64,000 bases of DNA from Streptomyces sp. HUAS ZL42. Lineage in GTDB: Bacteria; Actinomycetota; Actinomycetes; Streptomycetales; Streptomycetaceae. Positions 33,291 through 42,686 of the stretch are shown one piece after another (position 1 is the stretch's first letter; every line of letters begins with the position of its first letter). The translations under genes were made by a program, and so were the position numbers. Below the pieces are notes generated by a model, which did no database searches, had not been told where the DNA came from, and was given only the letters and a program-made list of their open reading frames with translations. The stretch is from positions 1,178,001 to 1,242,000 of the forward strand of contig NZ_CP160403.1 in assembly GCF_040782645.1 (NCBI RefSeq). The letters are read 5' to 3'.

Positions 33291-35023
33291 CGAAGCACCT
33301 CGGTGCCCATCGAGGTCCCGTGGGACATGTGCGGCACGACAGGGGGCAGGGTGCCGGGCAGCAGACGGACCGGCTCCGGTATCTGGACGCCGCGACGCGG
33401 CGGATCGCCCGCGGCATGGACCTCGACGAGACGCTGTACGAGCTGTGCCGGGCGGCCGTCCCGGCGTTCGCCGACCGGGCATTCGTCCATCTGTGCGATC
33501 CACTGCCGGTCGAGGACGAGATCCCCGCCGCTCCGGCCCGTCTGCGGCTGCACAGCACGGACCGGACACCGCCGGCCGCGGACGGGCTACGGAAGCATCC
33601 GCCTCAGGTCGTGCACCCGGCCGTCGCGACCCGGCTCGCGGGGCTGCTGCGGCCAGGGCGACCGGTCTTCGGGAACGCCCCGGGCATCGCGGCGGCAGCG
33701 GCCGAGATGCTGGAGGCGGCCGGCGTGCCCGGCGCGCCACCTCGGGGACGGCGGCTGATCATCGCCCCGCTGCACGGCCGCAGCCAGTTCATGGGCAGCG
33801 TCGTCCTCGTCCGCGGACCCAACCGGCCGCCGTTCACCCGCGACGACCTGCTGGTCGCCTCCCAGCTCGCCACGCACACCGGTCTCGGCGTCGACAAGGC
33901 GATGCTGTACGGGCGTGAGGTGTCCTTCGCGGACGCGGTGCAGCGCACGATGCTCCCCCCGTCGCTGCCCGAGCCGACCGGGGTCCGGCTCGCCAGCCGC
34001 TATCTGCCCGCCTCGCGCAGCGCCCGGCTGGGCGGCGACTGGTACGACGCGATCCCACTGCCCGGCAACCGTGTGGCGCTGGTCATCGGCGACGTGATGG
34101 GCCACTCCGTCACGTCGGCCGCGATCATGGGGCAGCTGCGCACCGTCGTGCAGACCCTGGCCGGGCTCGACCTGCCACCGGACGAGGTGCTGCACCACCT
34201 CGACGAGCAGGCGGAACGACTGGGCGGCCAGCACATCGCGACCTGTCTCTACGCCTCGTACGACCCGGTGCGGCAGAGACTGCTGATGGCCAACGCCGGC
34301 CACCCGCCCCCGGTGCTCCTGCATCCGGACGGCAACGTGGAGGTCGTACAGGTCCCGTCCGGAACGCCGATCGGCGTCGGCGGCGGCGCCTTCGAGTGCA
34401 CCGAGATGGCGGCTCCCTCCGGAGCGGCCCTGGTGCTGTACACCGACGGCCTCGTCGAGTCCCGCGGCTCGGACGTGGTGACGGGGGTGGAGCGCCTGGT
34501 GACCCGCCTGCGCGCAGCCCGGGCCGGGCCGACGGCACTGCAGGACCTGTGCGACGAGGCGCTCGGCAGCCTCGGTTCGGGGGAACGGGAGGACGACATC
34601 GCCCTGCTGGCGGCCCGGTTCATGGGCATCCTGCCGGAGACCGTCGGCTACTGGTATCTGGCGCCCCATCCGCGGACCGCGCGACAGGCCCGCCGGCTGA
34701 CCCGCAGGACGCTGCACCGGTGGGGTCTGGACGACCTACTGGAGCCGACGGAACTCCTGGTCAGCGAGGTGGTGGCGAACGCCGTACGCTTCGCCGGCCG
34801 GCCGATCACCCTGCGGCTGCTGCGCACGGACGTGCTGCGCTGCGAGGTGGGCGACGACTCGCCGCTGGTGCCGAGGATGCGGCACGCCCAACTGAGCGAC
34901 GAGGGCGGGCGGGGGCTGTTCCTGGTCGACCAGCTGGCGCTGCGCTGGGGGGCGACGCGGCTGAGCACGGGCAAGGTGGTCTGGTTCGAGACGGCGCTGC
35001 CGGGGACGAAGGATCCTCGGTGA
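33287..35023 (+). CDS. SpoIIE-type PP2C phosphatase with GAF-like and HATPase domains
   Basis: This 578-residue signalling protein begins with a GAF-like sensor region (about 35-205). The PP2C/SpoIIE phosphatase domain (about 215-435) has GGDWYDAIPLPGN, VIGDVMGHS, LYTDGLVE and EREDDIALL, whose Asp residues bind the metal ions. The C-terminal HATPase_c domain (about 450-578) has LLVSEVVANAVRFAG and GRGLFLVDQLALRWG, so it resembles an anti-sigma kinase. Proteins of this type control sigma factors through anti-anti-sigma antagonists in Streptomyces. No antagonist gene is beside it. GTG at 33287 overlaps the methyltransferase stop. Confidence 0.88.
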   Translation: MTKHLGAHRGPVGHVRHDRGQGAGQQTDRLRYLDAATRRIARGMDLDETLYELCRAAVPAFADRAFVHLCDPLPVEDEIPAAPARLRLHSTDRTPPAADGLRKHPPQVVHPAVATRLAGLLRPGRPVFGNAPGIAAAAAEMLEAAGVPGAPPRGRRLIIAPLHGRSQFMGSVVLVRGPNRPPFTRDDLLVASQLATHTGLGVDKAMLYGREVSFADAVQRTMLPPSLPEPTGVRLASRYLPASRSARLGGDWYDAIPLPGNRVALVIGDVMGHSVTSAAIMGQLRTVVQTLAGLDLPPDEVLHHLDEQAERLGGQHIATCLYASYDPVRQRLLMANAGHPPPVLLHPDGNVEVVQVPSGTPIGVGGGAFECTEMAAPSGAALVLYTDGLVESRGSDVVTGVERLVTRLRAARAGPTALQDLCDEALGSLGSGEREDDIALLAARFMGILPETVGYWYLAPHPRTARQARRLTRRTLHRWGLDDLLEPTELLVSEVVANAVRFAGRPITLRLLRTDVLRCEVGDDSPLVPRMRHAQLSDEGGRGLFLVDQLALRWGATRLSTGKVVWFETALPGTKDPR

Positions 35024-35032
35024 GTGCGGCGC

Positions 35033-35206
35033 TCAGGCCGCCTTCACCTGCTCGGGGACCGCGGCGGCCCACTCCATGACCAGCCGCTGGTATTCCTCGC
35101 GCTGCTCGACGCTGAGTGTCCCGCCCGACCGGAGCCACAGGGCCCGGATCTCCTCGTTGACCTCGGCAGCCGATCGATCGGAGACGGGTTCAACAGTGGT
35201 GGACAT
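35033..35206 (-). CDS. Small conserved hypothetical protein (57 residues)
   Basis: This short acidic soluble protein begins MSTTVEPVSDRSAAEVNEEI and continues with a predicted helical stretch, RALWLRSGGTLSVEQREEYQ. No membrane segment is present. It starts from ATG at 35206; a longer in-frame start at 35296 adds 30 residues of poor quality. It converges with the SpoIIE-type phosphatase gene, ending 9 bp from it. Such small proteins are common in Streptomyces genomes and are usually uncharacterised. Confidence 0.6.
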   Translation of the reverse strand: MSTTVEPVSDRSAAEVNEEIRALWLRSGGTLSVEQREEYQRLVMEWAAAVPEQVKAA

Positions 35207-35318
35207 GGCGTGAATCTTACGGCTCCCGGCGTGAAGGTCGCGTGAGTAATCCCAAGCTAAACGGGCATTCCGGACCGTGTTACTGATCACGTCCATCTGT
35301 CAACCCCCGTACGCCGGT

Positions 35319-36479
35319 TCACGCCTCCGCAGCCCCCAGCACGAGCACCTGGATCGCCAGGACGGCGGCCCCGCGAGCCCAGTCGTGGAAGTCCGACACC
35401 TTGGTCTCCAGATCCACCGGGGCGGCCAGTGGATGCCGCTGCGCGCGGACGGCCTCCTCCACCGTCCTGCCTGCGACGTCCATCAGTCCGACCCCCTCAC
35501 CGGCGAGCAGGATCTTCTGCGGCATGGCGAAGTTGGCGATCTGAGCGACCAGCGTGCCCAGGGCGCGGGCCGCCTCGTCGATGACGCGGGCGGGCATGGG
35601 TTCCCCGGCGGCGGCGAGGGCGAGGATCTCCTCGTACGTCCGGTCCCGGCCGGTGGCGGCATGGACCTGGTAGCGGATGTTGGGGATGGTCAGGAGCGAG
35701 ACGGCGCTGCCGCGTTCCCCGTCGGGGGTGAGCGGACCGTTGGGGTTGACGATCCAGTGGCGCCCGAAGCCACGGTCCTCCTCGGCGTTGGGCACCCGCC
35801 TGCCGCCCAGGACCAGGCCGTAGCCGATGCCGGCGCCGATGGTGAGGACGACGAAGCGGTCGAGGCCGCGGCCGGCGCCGAACCAGGTCTCGGCCTCGAC
35901 CAGGGCAGCGACGTCGTTCTCGACGACCACCGGCAATCCCGTGCGCTCCTCGACCAGCGCGGCGAGCGGGACGTCGCGCCATCCCAGGAAGGGCGACTCC
36001 CCCACCACGGCACGGTCCTGGACGAGGCCGCCCACACCGATGCCGATCCCGGCGAGCCGGGGGTGGGTGCGGGCCAGGTCGTCGGTCATCTCGCCCAGCA
36101 GGCCGACGACTTCGTCGGGGTCGTGCGTGGTGAGGGGCCGGTCGTGGCGGGCGACGATATGGCTCCTGAGGGTGGTGACGACGCCGTACACCATGTCCTC
36201 GGTGATCTTGAAGCCGACGAAGGAGCGGGACTCGGCGACCACGTCGAGGGGCTGCGAGGGGCGCCCCTGCCGCGCCTCCGCCGGGGTGCCCCCTTCCGGG
36301 ACCTCGATCAGCAGGCCGGTCTCGATCAGCGGTTTGGTCAGCCGGGTGAGGCTGCCCGCGGAGAGGTTCAGTCGTCGCGCGAGGTCGGTGCGCGACAGCG
36401 GGCCGTGGACGAGCACCTCGATCGCCACGGAGCGCTCCCCCGGGCTCAGTGGCAGCCAGCTGGCGGTACCTGTGGTCAT
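35319..36479 (-). CDS. ROK-family transcriptional regulator of the second ABC locus
   Basis: This regulator has 386 residues, with a winged helix at about 10-65 (SPGERSVAIEVLVHGPLSRT, LARRLNLSAGSLTRLTKPLI) and a ROK sugar-binding domain (VGFKITEDMVYGVVTTLRSH, GIGIGVGGLVQDRAVVGESP, VVVENDVAALVEAETWFGAG, VVLTIGAGIGYGLVLGG). The zinc motif of classical ROK proteins is missing; HWIVNPNGPLTPDGERGSAV is found there instead. It diverges from an ABC operon across a 166-bp gap with a palindrome, so the sugar importer is the likely target. It starts at ATG 36479. Confidence 0.88.
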   Translation of the reverse strand: MTTGTASWLPLSPGERSVAIEVLVHGPLSRTDLARRLNLSAGSLTRLTKPLIETGLLIEVPEGGTPAEARQGRPSQPLDVVAESRSFVGFKITEDMVYGVVTTLRSHIVARHDRPLTTHDPDEVVGLLGEMTDDLARTHPRLAGIGIGVGGLVQDRAVVGESPFLGWRDVPLAALVEERTGLPVVVENDVAALVEAETWFGAGRGLDRFVVLTIGAGIGYGLVLGGRRVPNAEEDRGFGRHWIVNPNGPLTPDGERGSAVSLLTIPNIRYQVHAATGRDRTYEEILALAAAGEPMPARVIDEAARALGTLVAQIANFAMPQKILLAGEGVGLMDVAGRTVEEAVRAQRHPLAAPVDLETKVSDFHDWARGAAVLAIQVLVLGAAEA

Positions 36480-36552
36480 GAGGGTCAGACTCCCACAACA
36501 ATTTATTTCGCGTTGGAAGTATTCAGGTCACTGTAGGCCCGCAACAGTCCGA

Positions 36553-36581
36553 TGCAAAAGATGTTTGCAGGCCCCTTGACG
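36553..36581 (+). promoter_or_regulatory. TGCAAA/TTTGCA palindrome next to a -35-like TTGACG
   Basis: TGCAAA (36553-36558) and TTTGCA (36564-36569) are a perfect inverted repeat with a 5-base spacer, and TTGACG (36576-36581) follows at once. It lies in the divergent ROK/ABC gap and is the best candidate for the ROK operator and the operon promoter. Confidence 0.5.
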
Positions 36582-36645
36582 CATGGATTCTTTCGCCTCA
36601 AAAGTAAGTGGCCGTACGAGCCGCCGCGGACGAGGGAGTCTCCCG

Positions 36646-37611
36646 ATGACCATCGCCTCCAGCAGCCCTCCGTCGCGTCTGCCGCTGAGCGGCGCCACGG
36701 AGGCACGGACGAAAACCCGGACGAGCAGGGCAGGTTCCCGGGAAGGACAGGGCGACGGACGGCTCGCCGCGGTGTTCCTCGCCCCGGCCCTCCTGGGCTT
36801 CCTGGTCTTCCTGCTCTGGCCGACGCTGCGGGGCATCTACCTGAGCTTCACCCGCTTCAACCTGCTGACGCCCGCGGAGTGGGTGGGTCTCGACAACTAC
36901 GACCGGATGGTCCACGACCCGATCTTCTGGGACTCACTGCAGGTCACGGTCGCGTACGTGATCATCAACATCGGTGTGCAGACGGTGACCGCCCTCGCCG
37001 TAGCCGTACTGCTGCAGCGGCTGACACAGTCCGCACTGCTGCGCGGGATCGTGCTCACGCCGTATCTGATGTCGAACGTCGTCGCCGGCATCGTCTGGCT
37101 CTGGATCCTCGACACCCAGCTCGGTATCGGCAACGAGATCATCTCCGCGCTCGGGTTCGACCGCATCCCGTTCCTCGCCGACGAGACCTGGGCGATCCCG
37201 ACGATCGCGCTCATCAACGTGTGGCGGCACGTGGGCTACACCGCACTGCTGCTGTTCGCCGGTCTGCAGGCCATCCCGAACGACATGTACGAGGCGGCGA
37301 AGGTCGACGGCGCGAGCGAGTGGCGGATGTTCTGGCGGATCACGATGCCGCTGCTGCGCCCGGTGCTCGCGGTGGTGCTGATCATGACGGTGATCGGCTC
37401 GTTCCAGGTGTTCGACACGGTCGCCGTCACCACGCAGGGCGGACCGGCGAACGCCACCAACGTCCTTCAGTACTACATCTACGGCGCCGCGTTCGGCCGC
37501 TTCCAGTTCGGCTACGCGTCCGCGATGTCCGTCGCGCTGCTCGTCGTGCTGAGCGCGATCACCGTCGTCCAGTACCGGCTCACCCGGGCCGGCCAGACCG
37601 ACCTCGGCTGA
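36646..37611 (+). CDS. ABC sugar transporter permease (MalF type)
   Basis: This inner-membrane permease has 321 residues. A long polar N-terminus precedes the first helix (AAVFLAPALLGFLVFLLWPT), about six segments in all. The EAA loop reads EAAKVDGASEWRMFWRITMP. ATG at 36646 has GAGGGAG 8 bp upstream, whereas an in-frame ATG at 36583 lies just after TTGACG and lacks a ribosome site. It is the first gene of the ROK-controlled operon, in the order permease, permease, binding protein, dehydrogenase. Confidence 0.9.
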   Translation: MTIASSSPPSRLPLSGATEARTKTRTSRAGSREGQGDGRLAAVFLAPALLGFLVFLLWPTLRGIYLSFTRFNLLTPAEWVGLDNYDRMVHDPIFWDSLQVTVAYVIINIGVQTVTALAVAVLLQRLTQSALLRGIVLTPYLMSNVVAGIVWLWILDTQLGIGNEIISALGFDRIPFLADETWAIPTIALINVWRHVGYTALLLFAGLQAIPNDMYEAAKVDGASEWRMFWRITMPLLRPVLAVVLIMTVIGSFQVFDTVAVTTQGGPANATNVLQYYIYGAAFGRFQFGYASAMSVALLVVLSAITVVQYRLTRAGQTDLG

Positions 37612-37627
37612 CGGGGAGGAGACCGAC

Positions 37628-38545
37628 ATGGCTGCCGTGGCAACCACGACGACCCTACGGCGGATCAGGCGCCGGCCCTCCCTGGGCCGGATCGTGGCCT
37701 GGGCGGTGATGGCCGCGATCGTGCTCATCACCCTGCTGCCGTTCTACTGGATCCTGCGCACCGCGCTGTCCACCAACACCTCGCTGGCCGCCCACCCCGG
37801 CGATCCCCTGCCCACCGGTCTCACCGGCGGCGGCTTCGAGCGGGCCCTGGGCCTGCAGTCCACCAAGGAGGCCATCGCGCAGGGCGGCGCGGGCGGCGGG
37901 CTGAGGTTCTGGCGCTATCTGATCAATTCGGTGGTCGTCTCCACCCTGATCACCGTCTGCCAGATCTTCTTCTCCTCCATGGCCGCCTACGCCTTCGCCC
38001 GGCTGCGGTGGCGCGGCCGGGACAAGGTGTTCGGACTGTTCCTGGCCGGCCTGATGGTGCCGACCATCTTCACCCTGCTGCCGAACTTCGTGCTCATCAA
38101 GCAACTCGGCCTGGTGGACAACCTGCTGGGCATCGCCCTGCCGACGATGTTCATGACGCCGTTCGCGGTGTTCTTCCTCCGGCAGTTCTTCATGAACGTG
38201 CCCCGGGAGGTCGAGGAGGCGGCCCTCCTCGACGGCGCCGGGAAGATACGGATCTTCTTCCGGGTGATGCTGCCGATGGCGTCCACGCCCATCCTCACGC
38301 TGGGCGTGCTGACGTACATCACCTCCTGGAACGACTACTTCTGGCCGCTGATGGTGTCCTACAGCGACAGCTCGCGGGTGCTCACCGTGGCCCTGGCGAT
38401 CTTCCGGGCGCAGACCCCGCAGACCGGTTACGACTGGTCCGGCCTGATGGCCGCCACGCTCATCGCCGCGCTCCCGATGCTCGTGCTCTTCGGCTTCTTC
38501 GCGCGCCGCATCGTCAGCTCCATCAGCTTCACCGGGATCAAGTAA
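37628..38545 (+). CDS. ABC sugar transporter permease (MalG type)
   Basis: This is the second permease of 305 residues. Its N-terminus is basic (RRIRRRPS), its first helix is WAVMAAIVLITLLPFYWILR, and its EAA loop is EEAALLDGAGKIRIFFRVMLP. The ATG at 37628 has GGGAGGAG upstream. The gene begins 16 bp after the partner permease. The sugar imported is unknown, though an adjacent Gfo/Idh/MocA dehydrogenase suggests an inositol-like polyol or a sugar that is oxidised after uptake. No ATPase is encoded here. Confidence 0.9.
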   Translation: MAAVATTTTLRRIRRRPSLGRIVAWAVMAAIVLITLLPFYWILRTALSTNTSLAAHPGDPLPTGLTGGGFERALGLQSTKEAIAQGGAGGGLRFWRYLINSVVVSTLITVCQIFFSSMAAYAFARLRWRGRDKVFGLFLAGLMVPTIFTLLPNFVLIKQLGLVDNLLGIALPTMFMTPFAVFFLRQFFMNVPREVEEAALLDGAGKIRIFFRVMLPMASTPILTLGVLTYITSWNDYFWPLMVSYSDSSRVLTVALAIFRAQTPQTGYDWSGLMAATLIAALPMLVLFGFFARRIVSSISFTGIK

Positions 38546-38555
38546 GGGGACAGGG

Positions 38556-39905
38556 ATGCGAGTTCGTATGCGTACGGTCGTGGCGATGACCGGGGCGCTG
38601 GCGCTGTCCCTCGCCGCCGGGTGCGCCAAGGGCGGCGCGGCCGGGTCGGGCGCGAACACGGTGACGTACTGGCTCTGGGACGCCAACCAGCTGCCCGCCT
38701 ACCAGGCGTGTGCGAAGGCCTTCGAGAAGGAGAACCCCGGCCTCGAGGTCGAGATCACGCAGATGGGCTGGGACGAGTACTGGACCAAGCTCACCGCGAG
38801 CTTCATCGCGGGCACCGAACCGGACGTGTTCACCGACCACATCCAGAAGTTCGGCCAGTTCGCCGATCTCAAGGTGCTCGAGCCGCTCGACGACCTGGGC
38901 ATCGACGAGTCGGACTACCAGTCCGGGCTCGCCGCCAACTGGATCGGCCAGGACGGACACCGCTACGGCGCCCCCAAGGACTGGGACACCGTGGCCCTCT
39001 TCTACAACCAGAAGATGCTCGAGGCAGCCGGGCTCACGGCGCAGGAGCTGGGCAGCCTCTCCTGGAACCAGAAGGACGGCGGCACCTTCGAGAAGGCCGT
39101 CGCGCATCTCACCGTCGACAAGAACGGCAAGCGCGGGGACGAGCCCGGCTTCGACAAGAACAACGTGAAGGTGTACGGCCTCGCGACCGCCGGCGCCGGA
39201 GACGGTGACGGCCAGACGCAGTGGAGCAACTTCGCCGCCTCCGCGGGCTGGACCTACACCGACAAGAAGCGGTGGGGCACCGAGTACCACTACGACGACA
39301 AGACGTTCCAGTCCGTGATCAAGTGGTACTTCGGCCTGGCGAGGAAGGGGTACATGGCCCCGCTCACGGACTACAGCGCGGGCGCCAACCCGGCCAACGC
39401 GCAGCTCGCAGCGGGCAAGGCCGCCGCCGCCTTCGACGGGGCCTGGATGATCTCGACGTACTACGGATTCAAGGGCGTCAAGGTCGGCACGGCCTTCACC
39501 CCGGTCGGTCCCACCGGCAAGCGCGCCACGATGATGAACGGCCTCGCCGACTCCATCACCAGGAACGCCCACAACAAGGCGGGCGCCAGGAAGTGGGTGC
39601 AGTACCTCGCATCGAACGAGTGCCAGAAGACCGTGGGCGGTTACGGGATCGTCTTCCCGGCCACACCCGACGGCACGAAGGCCGCGGTGGCCGCGTACAG
39701 GAAGAAGGGCATCGACGTCACGGCCTTCACCCAGCCGGTCGCCGACAAGAAGGACTTCACCACCTTCTCCTATCCGATCACCAACTACGCGGCGGACGTG
39801 TTCGCGCTGATGCACCCCGCCATGCAGGACATCTACGGCAACGGCAAGTCCGTGAGCAGCCTCGGCAAGACCACCGACCAGATCAACCTGATCCTCGACC
39901 AGTGA
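38556..39905 (+). CDS. ABC sugar-binding lipoprotein
   Basis: This extracytoplasmic binding protein of 449 residues has a signal ending in the lipobox LAAGC (Cys near residue 23). The mature N-terminus is KGGAAGSG, then NTVTYWLWDANQLPAYQACA, the standard opening of family 1 sugar-binding proteins. The sequence is rich in aromatic residues (WDEYWTKL, YYGFKGVKVG). ATG at 38556 is preceded by AAGGGGACAGGG. It is the third gene of the operon. The ligand cannot be predicted from the sequence alone. Confidence 0.9.
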   Translation: MRVRMRTVVAMTGALALSLAAGCAKGGAAGSGANTVTYWLWDANQLPAYQACAKAFEKENPGLEVEITQMGWDEYWTKLTASFIAGTEPDVFTDHIQKFGQFADLKVLEPLDDLGIDESDYQSGLAANWIGQDGHRYGAPKDWDTVALFYNQKMLEAAGLTAQELGSLSWNQKDGGTFEKAVAHLTVDKNGKRGDEPGFDKNNVKVYGLATAGAGDGDGQTQWSNFAASAGWTYTDKKRWGTEYHYDDKTFQSVIKWYFGLARKGYMAPLTDYSAGANPANAQLAAGKAAAAFDGAWMISTYYGFKGVKVGTAFTPVGPTGKRATMMNGLADSITRNAHNKAGARKWVQYLASNECQKTVGGYGIVFPATPDGTKAAVAAYRKKGIDVTAFTQPVADKKDFTTFSYPITNYAADVFALMHPAMQDIYGNGKSVSSLGKTTDQINLILDQ

Positions 39906-39943
39906 CTCGACCCGTCACTCGACCCATGAAGGGCACGCCTTAC

Positions 39944-41146
39944 ATGTCGTTCTCGCTCGGCATCGTCGGCGCCGGCCAGTTCTCCGGCCAGTTCGCCAAG
40001 CTGTTCCTGGCCCACCCCGGCGTCAGCGACGTCTACGTCACCGACCTGCTGCCCGAACGGGCCGAGCAGCTCGCCGCCGCGGAGGGACTCAGCGGCACGT
40101 TCCCCTCGTACAAGGCGATGCTGGAGTCGAAGGCGGTCGACGCCGTCGCCGTCTTCACCCAGCGCTGGACCCACGGCCCGCTGGTGCTCCAGGGCCTCAA
40201 CGCGGGCAAGCACGTGTACTCGGCCGTCCCCATGGCGATCACCACCGAGGAGATCGCCGCGATCATCGACACGGTCAAGGCGACCGGGCTGACCTACATG
40301 ATGGGCGAGACCAGCCAGTACAACCCGGCGACCGTGCACGCCCGCAACCAGATCGCCGAGGGCGCCTTCGGGCGGATCTTCTACGCCGAGGGCGACTACG
40401 TCCACGACATGGACCTGGGCTTCTACGAGGCGTACCAGTACAGCGGCGGCGACAACTGGAAGGCCACCGCCAGTTATCCCCCGCTGCTCTATCCGACGCA
40501 CGCGGTGGGCGGTGTGCTGGGCGCCTGGCAGACGCATGCGGTGAGCGTGTCGGCGATCGGAGTCGTCGACGACCGCGGCGACGGCGTCTTCGACCGGTCC
40601 GTCAGCCAGTTCGACAACGACGTGTCCAACGCGAGCGCGCTGTTCGAGGTGGCGGGCGGCGGTTCGTTCCGTACGAACGAGTTCCGGCGCGTGGGCTACC
40701 CCTCCCACATCCGGGAGTCGCGCTTCCGATTCTTCGGCACGGAGGCGAGCATGGAGCAACTCGCGACGGTCGCCCTGTGGCAGGACAAGAACGGGGTCAA
40801 GGACATCAGCGAGCTCCTCGAACCCAAGCCCACCATGTCCCCTGACGACCCGTCACTGCAGCACATCGCCCCGGATCTGCGGGCCGCCTTCACATCGGGC
40901 TCGGCTCCGGTGCACGACCGCTCGCGTCTGCCGCGGGAGTTCGACAACCTGCACAACGGGCACGAGGGCAGCCACCACTTCCTGGTCGACGACTTCGTGA
41001 CCGCCGTCAACGCGCGGACACTGCCGTCGGTGAACGCCTGGGTGGCGGCCCGCTACACCCTGCCGGGCATCATCGCGCACGAGTCCGCGCGGCAGGGCGG
41101 GGTCAGGCTGGAGATCCCGGACTTCGGGGACGCGCCCGAGGCGTGA
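39944..41146 (+). CDS. Gfo/Idh/MocA-family sugar oxidoreductase
   Basis: This NAD(P)-dependent dehydrogenase has 400 residues. The Rossmann start is SLGIVGAGQFSGQFAKLFLA, and the EKP-type catalytic region is VYSAVPMAITTEEI, where the usual Lys is replaced by an Ala-Val context. The conserved His region is KATASYPPLLYPTHAVGGVL, followed by a C-terminal substrate domain. The missing Lys in the EKP motif may point to altered activity. I chose the ATG at 39944 because GAAGGG lies upstream; the ATG at 39926 has no ribosome site. It closes the operon and would act on the imported sugar. A decayed relative lies at 26246. Confidence 0.8.
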   Translation: MSFSLGIVGAGQFSGQFAKLFLAHPGVSDVYVTDLLPERAEQLAAAEGLSGTFPSYKAMLESKAVDAVAVFTQRWTHGPLVLQGLNAGKHVYSAVPMAITTEEIAAIIDTVKATGLTYMMGETSQYNPATVHARNQIAEGAFGRIFYAEGDYVHDMDLGFYEAYQYSGGDNWKATASYPPLLYPTHAVGGVLGAWQTHAVSVSAIGVVDDRGDGVFDRSVSQFDNDVSNASALFEVAGGGSFRTNEFRRVGYPSHIRESRFRFFGTEASMEQLATVALWQDKNGVKDISELLEPKPTMSPDDPSLQHIAPDLRAAFTSGSAPVHDRSRLPREFDNLHNGHEGSHHFLVDDFVTAVNARTLPSVNAWVAARYTLPGIIAHESARQGGVRLEIPDFGDAPEA

Positions 41147-41182
41147 CGCCCGCCCCCTTGCCGGCCGGGTGCCCGAGCTGCG

Positions 41183-41881
41183 TCAGGTGCCCGGCTTGCG
41201 GCCGTACACGAACACGTCGTCGCCCTTCTTCAGCAGCGACCAGTACGTCTTGGCTGCGGTCTTGGTCATGTTGACGCAGCCGTGCGAGCCCGGCGGGTTC
41301 CACATGCTCACGCCGACCGAGTGGAAGGCCTGGCCGCCGTCGAAGAACTGGCTGTAGGGCATGGGCACGTTGTAGATGGTCGAGACGTGGTCGATGTGCC
41401 GCCAGTAGATCTTCTTCAGGCCGGTGCGGGTCTCGTACCCGTTACGGCCGGTACGGACCGGCACCGGCCCGTAGACGAGCTTCTTGCCGTCCTGGATCCA
41501 GCTCAGCTGGAGCGTGAGGTTCACACAGGCGATACGGCCCTTGTTCACCGGGCACTTGCCGTCCTTGTTGGGGTTCTTCCCCACGGCCTTCTGCTTCAGC
41601 ATCAGGTCCATCACACCCCAGGTGACGGGGCCCGCGTAGCCGATGTTCGGGGTGATGCCGTGCTTGTTCTGGAAGGCCTGGATGGCCTTGCAGTCGGCGG
41701 CCGACTGCTTTCCGTCGACCGGGCGGCCGAGGAACTTCTCCACCTGCTTCTGGTACGGGCCGGTCTTCGTGGTGCAACTCGCGGCCGCCTGCGCGGGCGC
41801 GCTGCCCAGCGCGAGCGTGAGCGGTGCGACCAGTCCGGTGATGCCGAGGGCGACGGCCCCTCGTCTGCGTATGTCCCCCAT
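41183..41881 (-). CDS. Secreted L,D-transpeptidase (YkuD domain)
   Basis: This exported 232-residue protein has a signal peptide (about 1-35, GLVAPLTLALGSAPAQAAAS). A PG-binding-like helical region follows (KFLGRPVDGKQSAADCKAIQ, then FQNKHGITPNIGYAGPVTWG). The catalytic domain carries HSVGVSMWNPPGSHGCVNMT, with the active-site Cys and His of the YkuD family. The enzyme forms 3-3 cross-links in peptidoglycan. ATG at 41881 has AAAGG upstream and gives a good signal; an upstream in-frame start at 41923 does not. It converges with the oxidoreductase operon. Confidence 0.85.
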   Translation of the reverse strand: MGDIRRRGAVALGITGLVAPLTLALGSAPAQAAASCTTKTGPYQKQVEKFLGRPVDGKQSAADCKAIQAFQNKHGITPNIGYAGPVTWGVMDLMLKQKAVGKNPNKDGKCPVNKGRIACVNLTLQLSWIQDGKKLVYGPVPVRTGRNGYETRTGLKKIYWRHIDHVSTIYNVPMPYSQFFDGGQAFHSVGVSMWNPPGSHGCVNMTKTAAKTYWSLLKKGDDVFVYGRKPGT

Positions 41882-42137
41882 TGCGTGCCTTTCCCGTGCA
41901 CGTTGTCCTGCGATCTCTGCCAACTAGACACGTGCGCCGGGGCGTCGGTTGTACGCCGGGTAGGGCTGTGACGAAACGGTCACCTTCTCGGCCGTGAACG
42001 GCTGAGCCTGCTCAGCTCGGCGGTGTTCACACCTTGTCGCGCTCCCGACTGTCCCCTACGGCATCAAAAACGCCGCGTCTCTGTCATGGAGTCGACGGTA
42101 GTGCGGCGACGATCACCGGGGCAGATACCGTGCGTCC

Positions 42138-42686
42138 ATGTCCGCGTTCATACAGCAACTCCCCGCCCTCGTCGGCGTCGTGATCGGCGCCCTCGGCTCG
42201 TATCTGGTGGTCGTGCGGGGCGACCAGGTCCGGTTCCGGCGCGAGCAGGCGGCCCGCTGGGAGGAGCGGCGGCTCGCGGTGTACGCCGACTACGCGCAGT
42301 CGGTGAAGAAGACGGTCACGGTGACGTACCGAGTCGCCTCCGAACTCGGCAACGGGACGCACCCGGACCCCCTCACCCTCGAAGAAGCCAAGCCGCTGCT
42401 GGCCGAGGCGAACACGGGACGGGATCCCTCGGGTGAGGCGCTGATCATGCTGGGCAGCCCCGCGGTGGTGGAACAGGCACGGGCATGGGTCGTGACGGCG
42501 ATGGAGATGGAGCGGTTCGTGCGGGAGGGCAGGCGGGATCCGCAGGCCTGGCAGGCGCTGCTGGACCGGCAACGCGCCGGACGTGAGCGGTACTACGCGG
42601 CAGTGCGGGAGGACCTCGGCCTCCCGCCCGGCCACTCGGCGCGTTGGCCCGTCCGCGCCGCGGAACCGGTGCCTCCTCAGCGGTAG
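42138..42686 (+). CDS. Conserved hypothetical single-pass membrane protein
   Basis: This 182-residue protein has one N-terminal hydrophobic helix (LPALVGVVIGALGSYLVVV) followed by a long charged helical domain that is coiled-coil-like in places (REQAARWEERRLAVYADYAQ). The domain is probably cytoplasmic. It ends in a Pro-rich tail that overlaps the end of the SDR gene by 10 bp on the opposite strand. Function is unknown. ATG at 42138 is the first start and sits about 260 bp from the L,D-transpeptidase. Confidence 0.7.
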   Translation: MSAFIQQLPALVGVVIGALGSYLVVVRGDQVRFRREQAARWEERRLAVYADYAQSVKKTVTVTYRVASELGNGTHPDPLTLEEAKPLLAEANTGRDPSGEALIMLGSPAVVEQARAWVVTAMEMERFVREGRRDPQAWQALLDRQRAGRERYYAAVREDLGLPPGHSARWPVRAAEPVPPQR

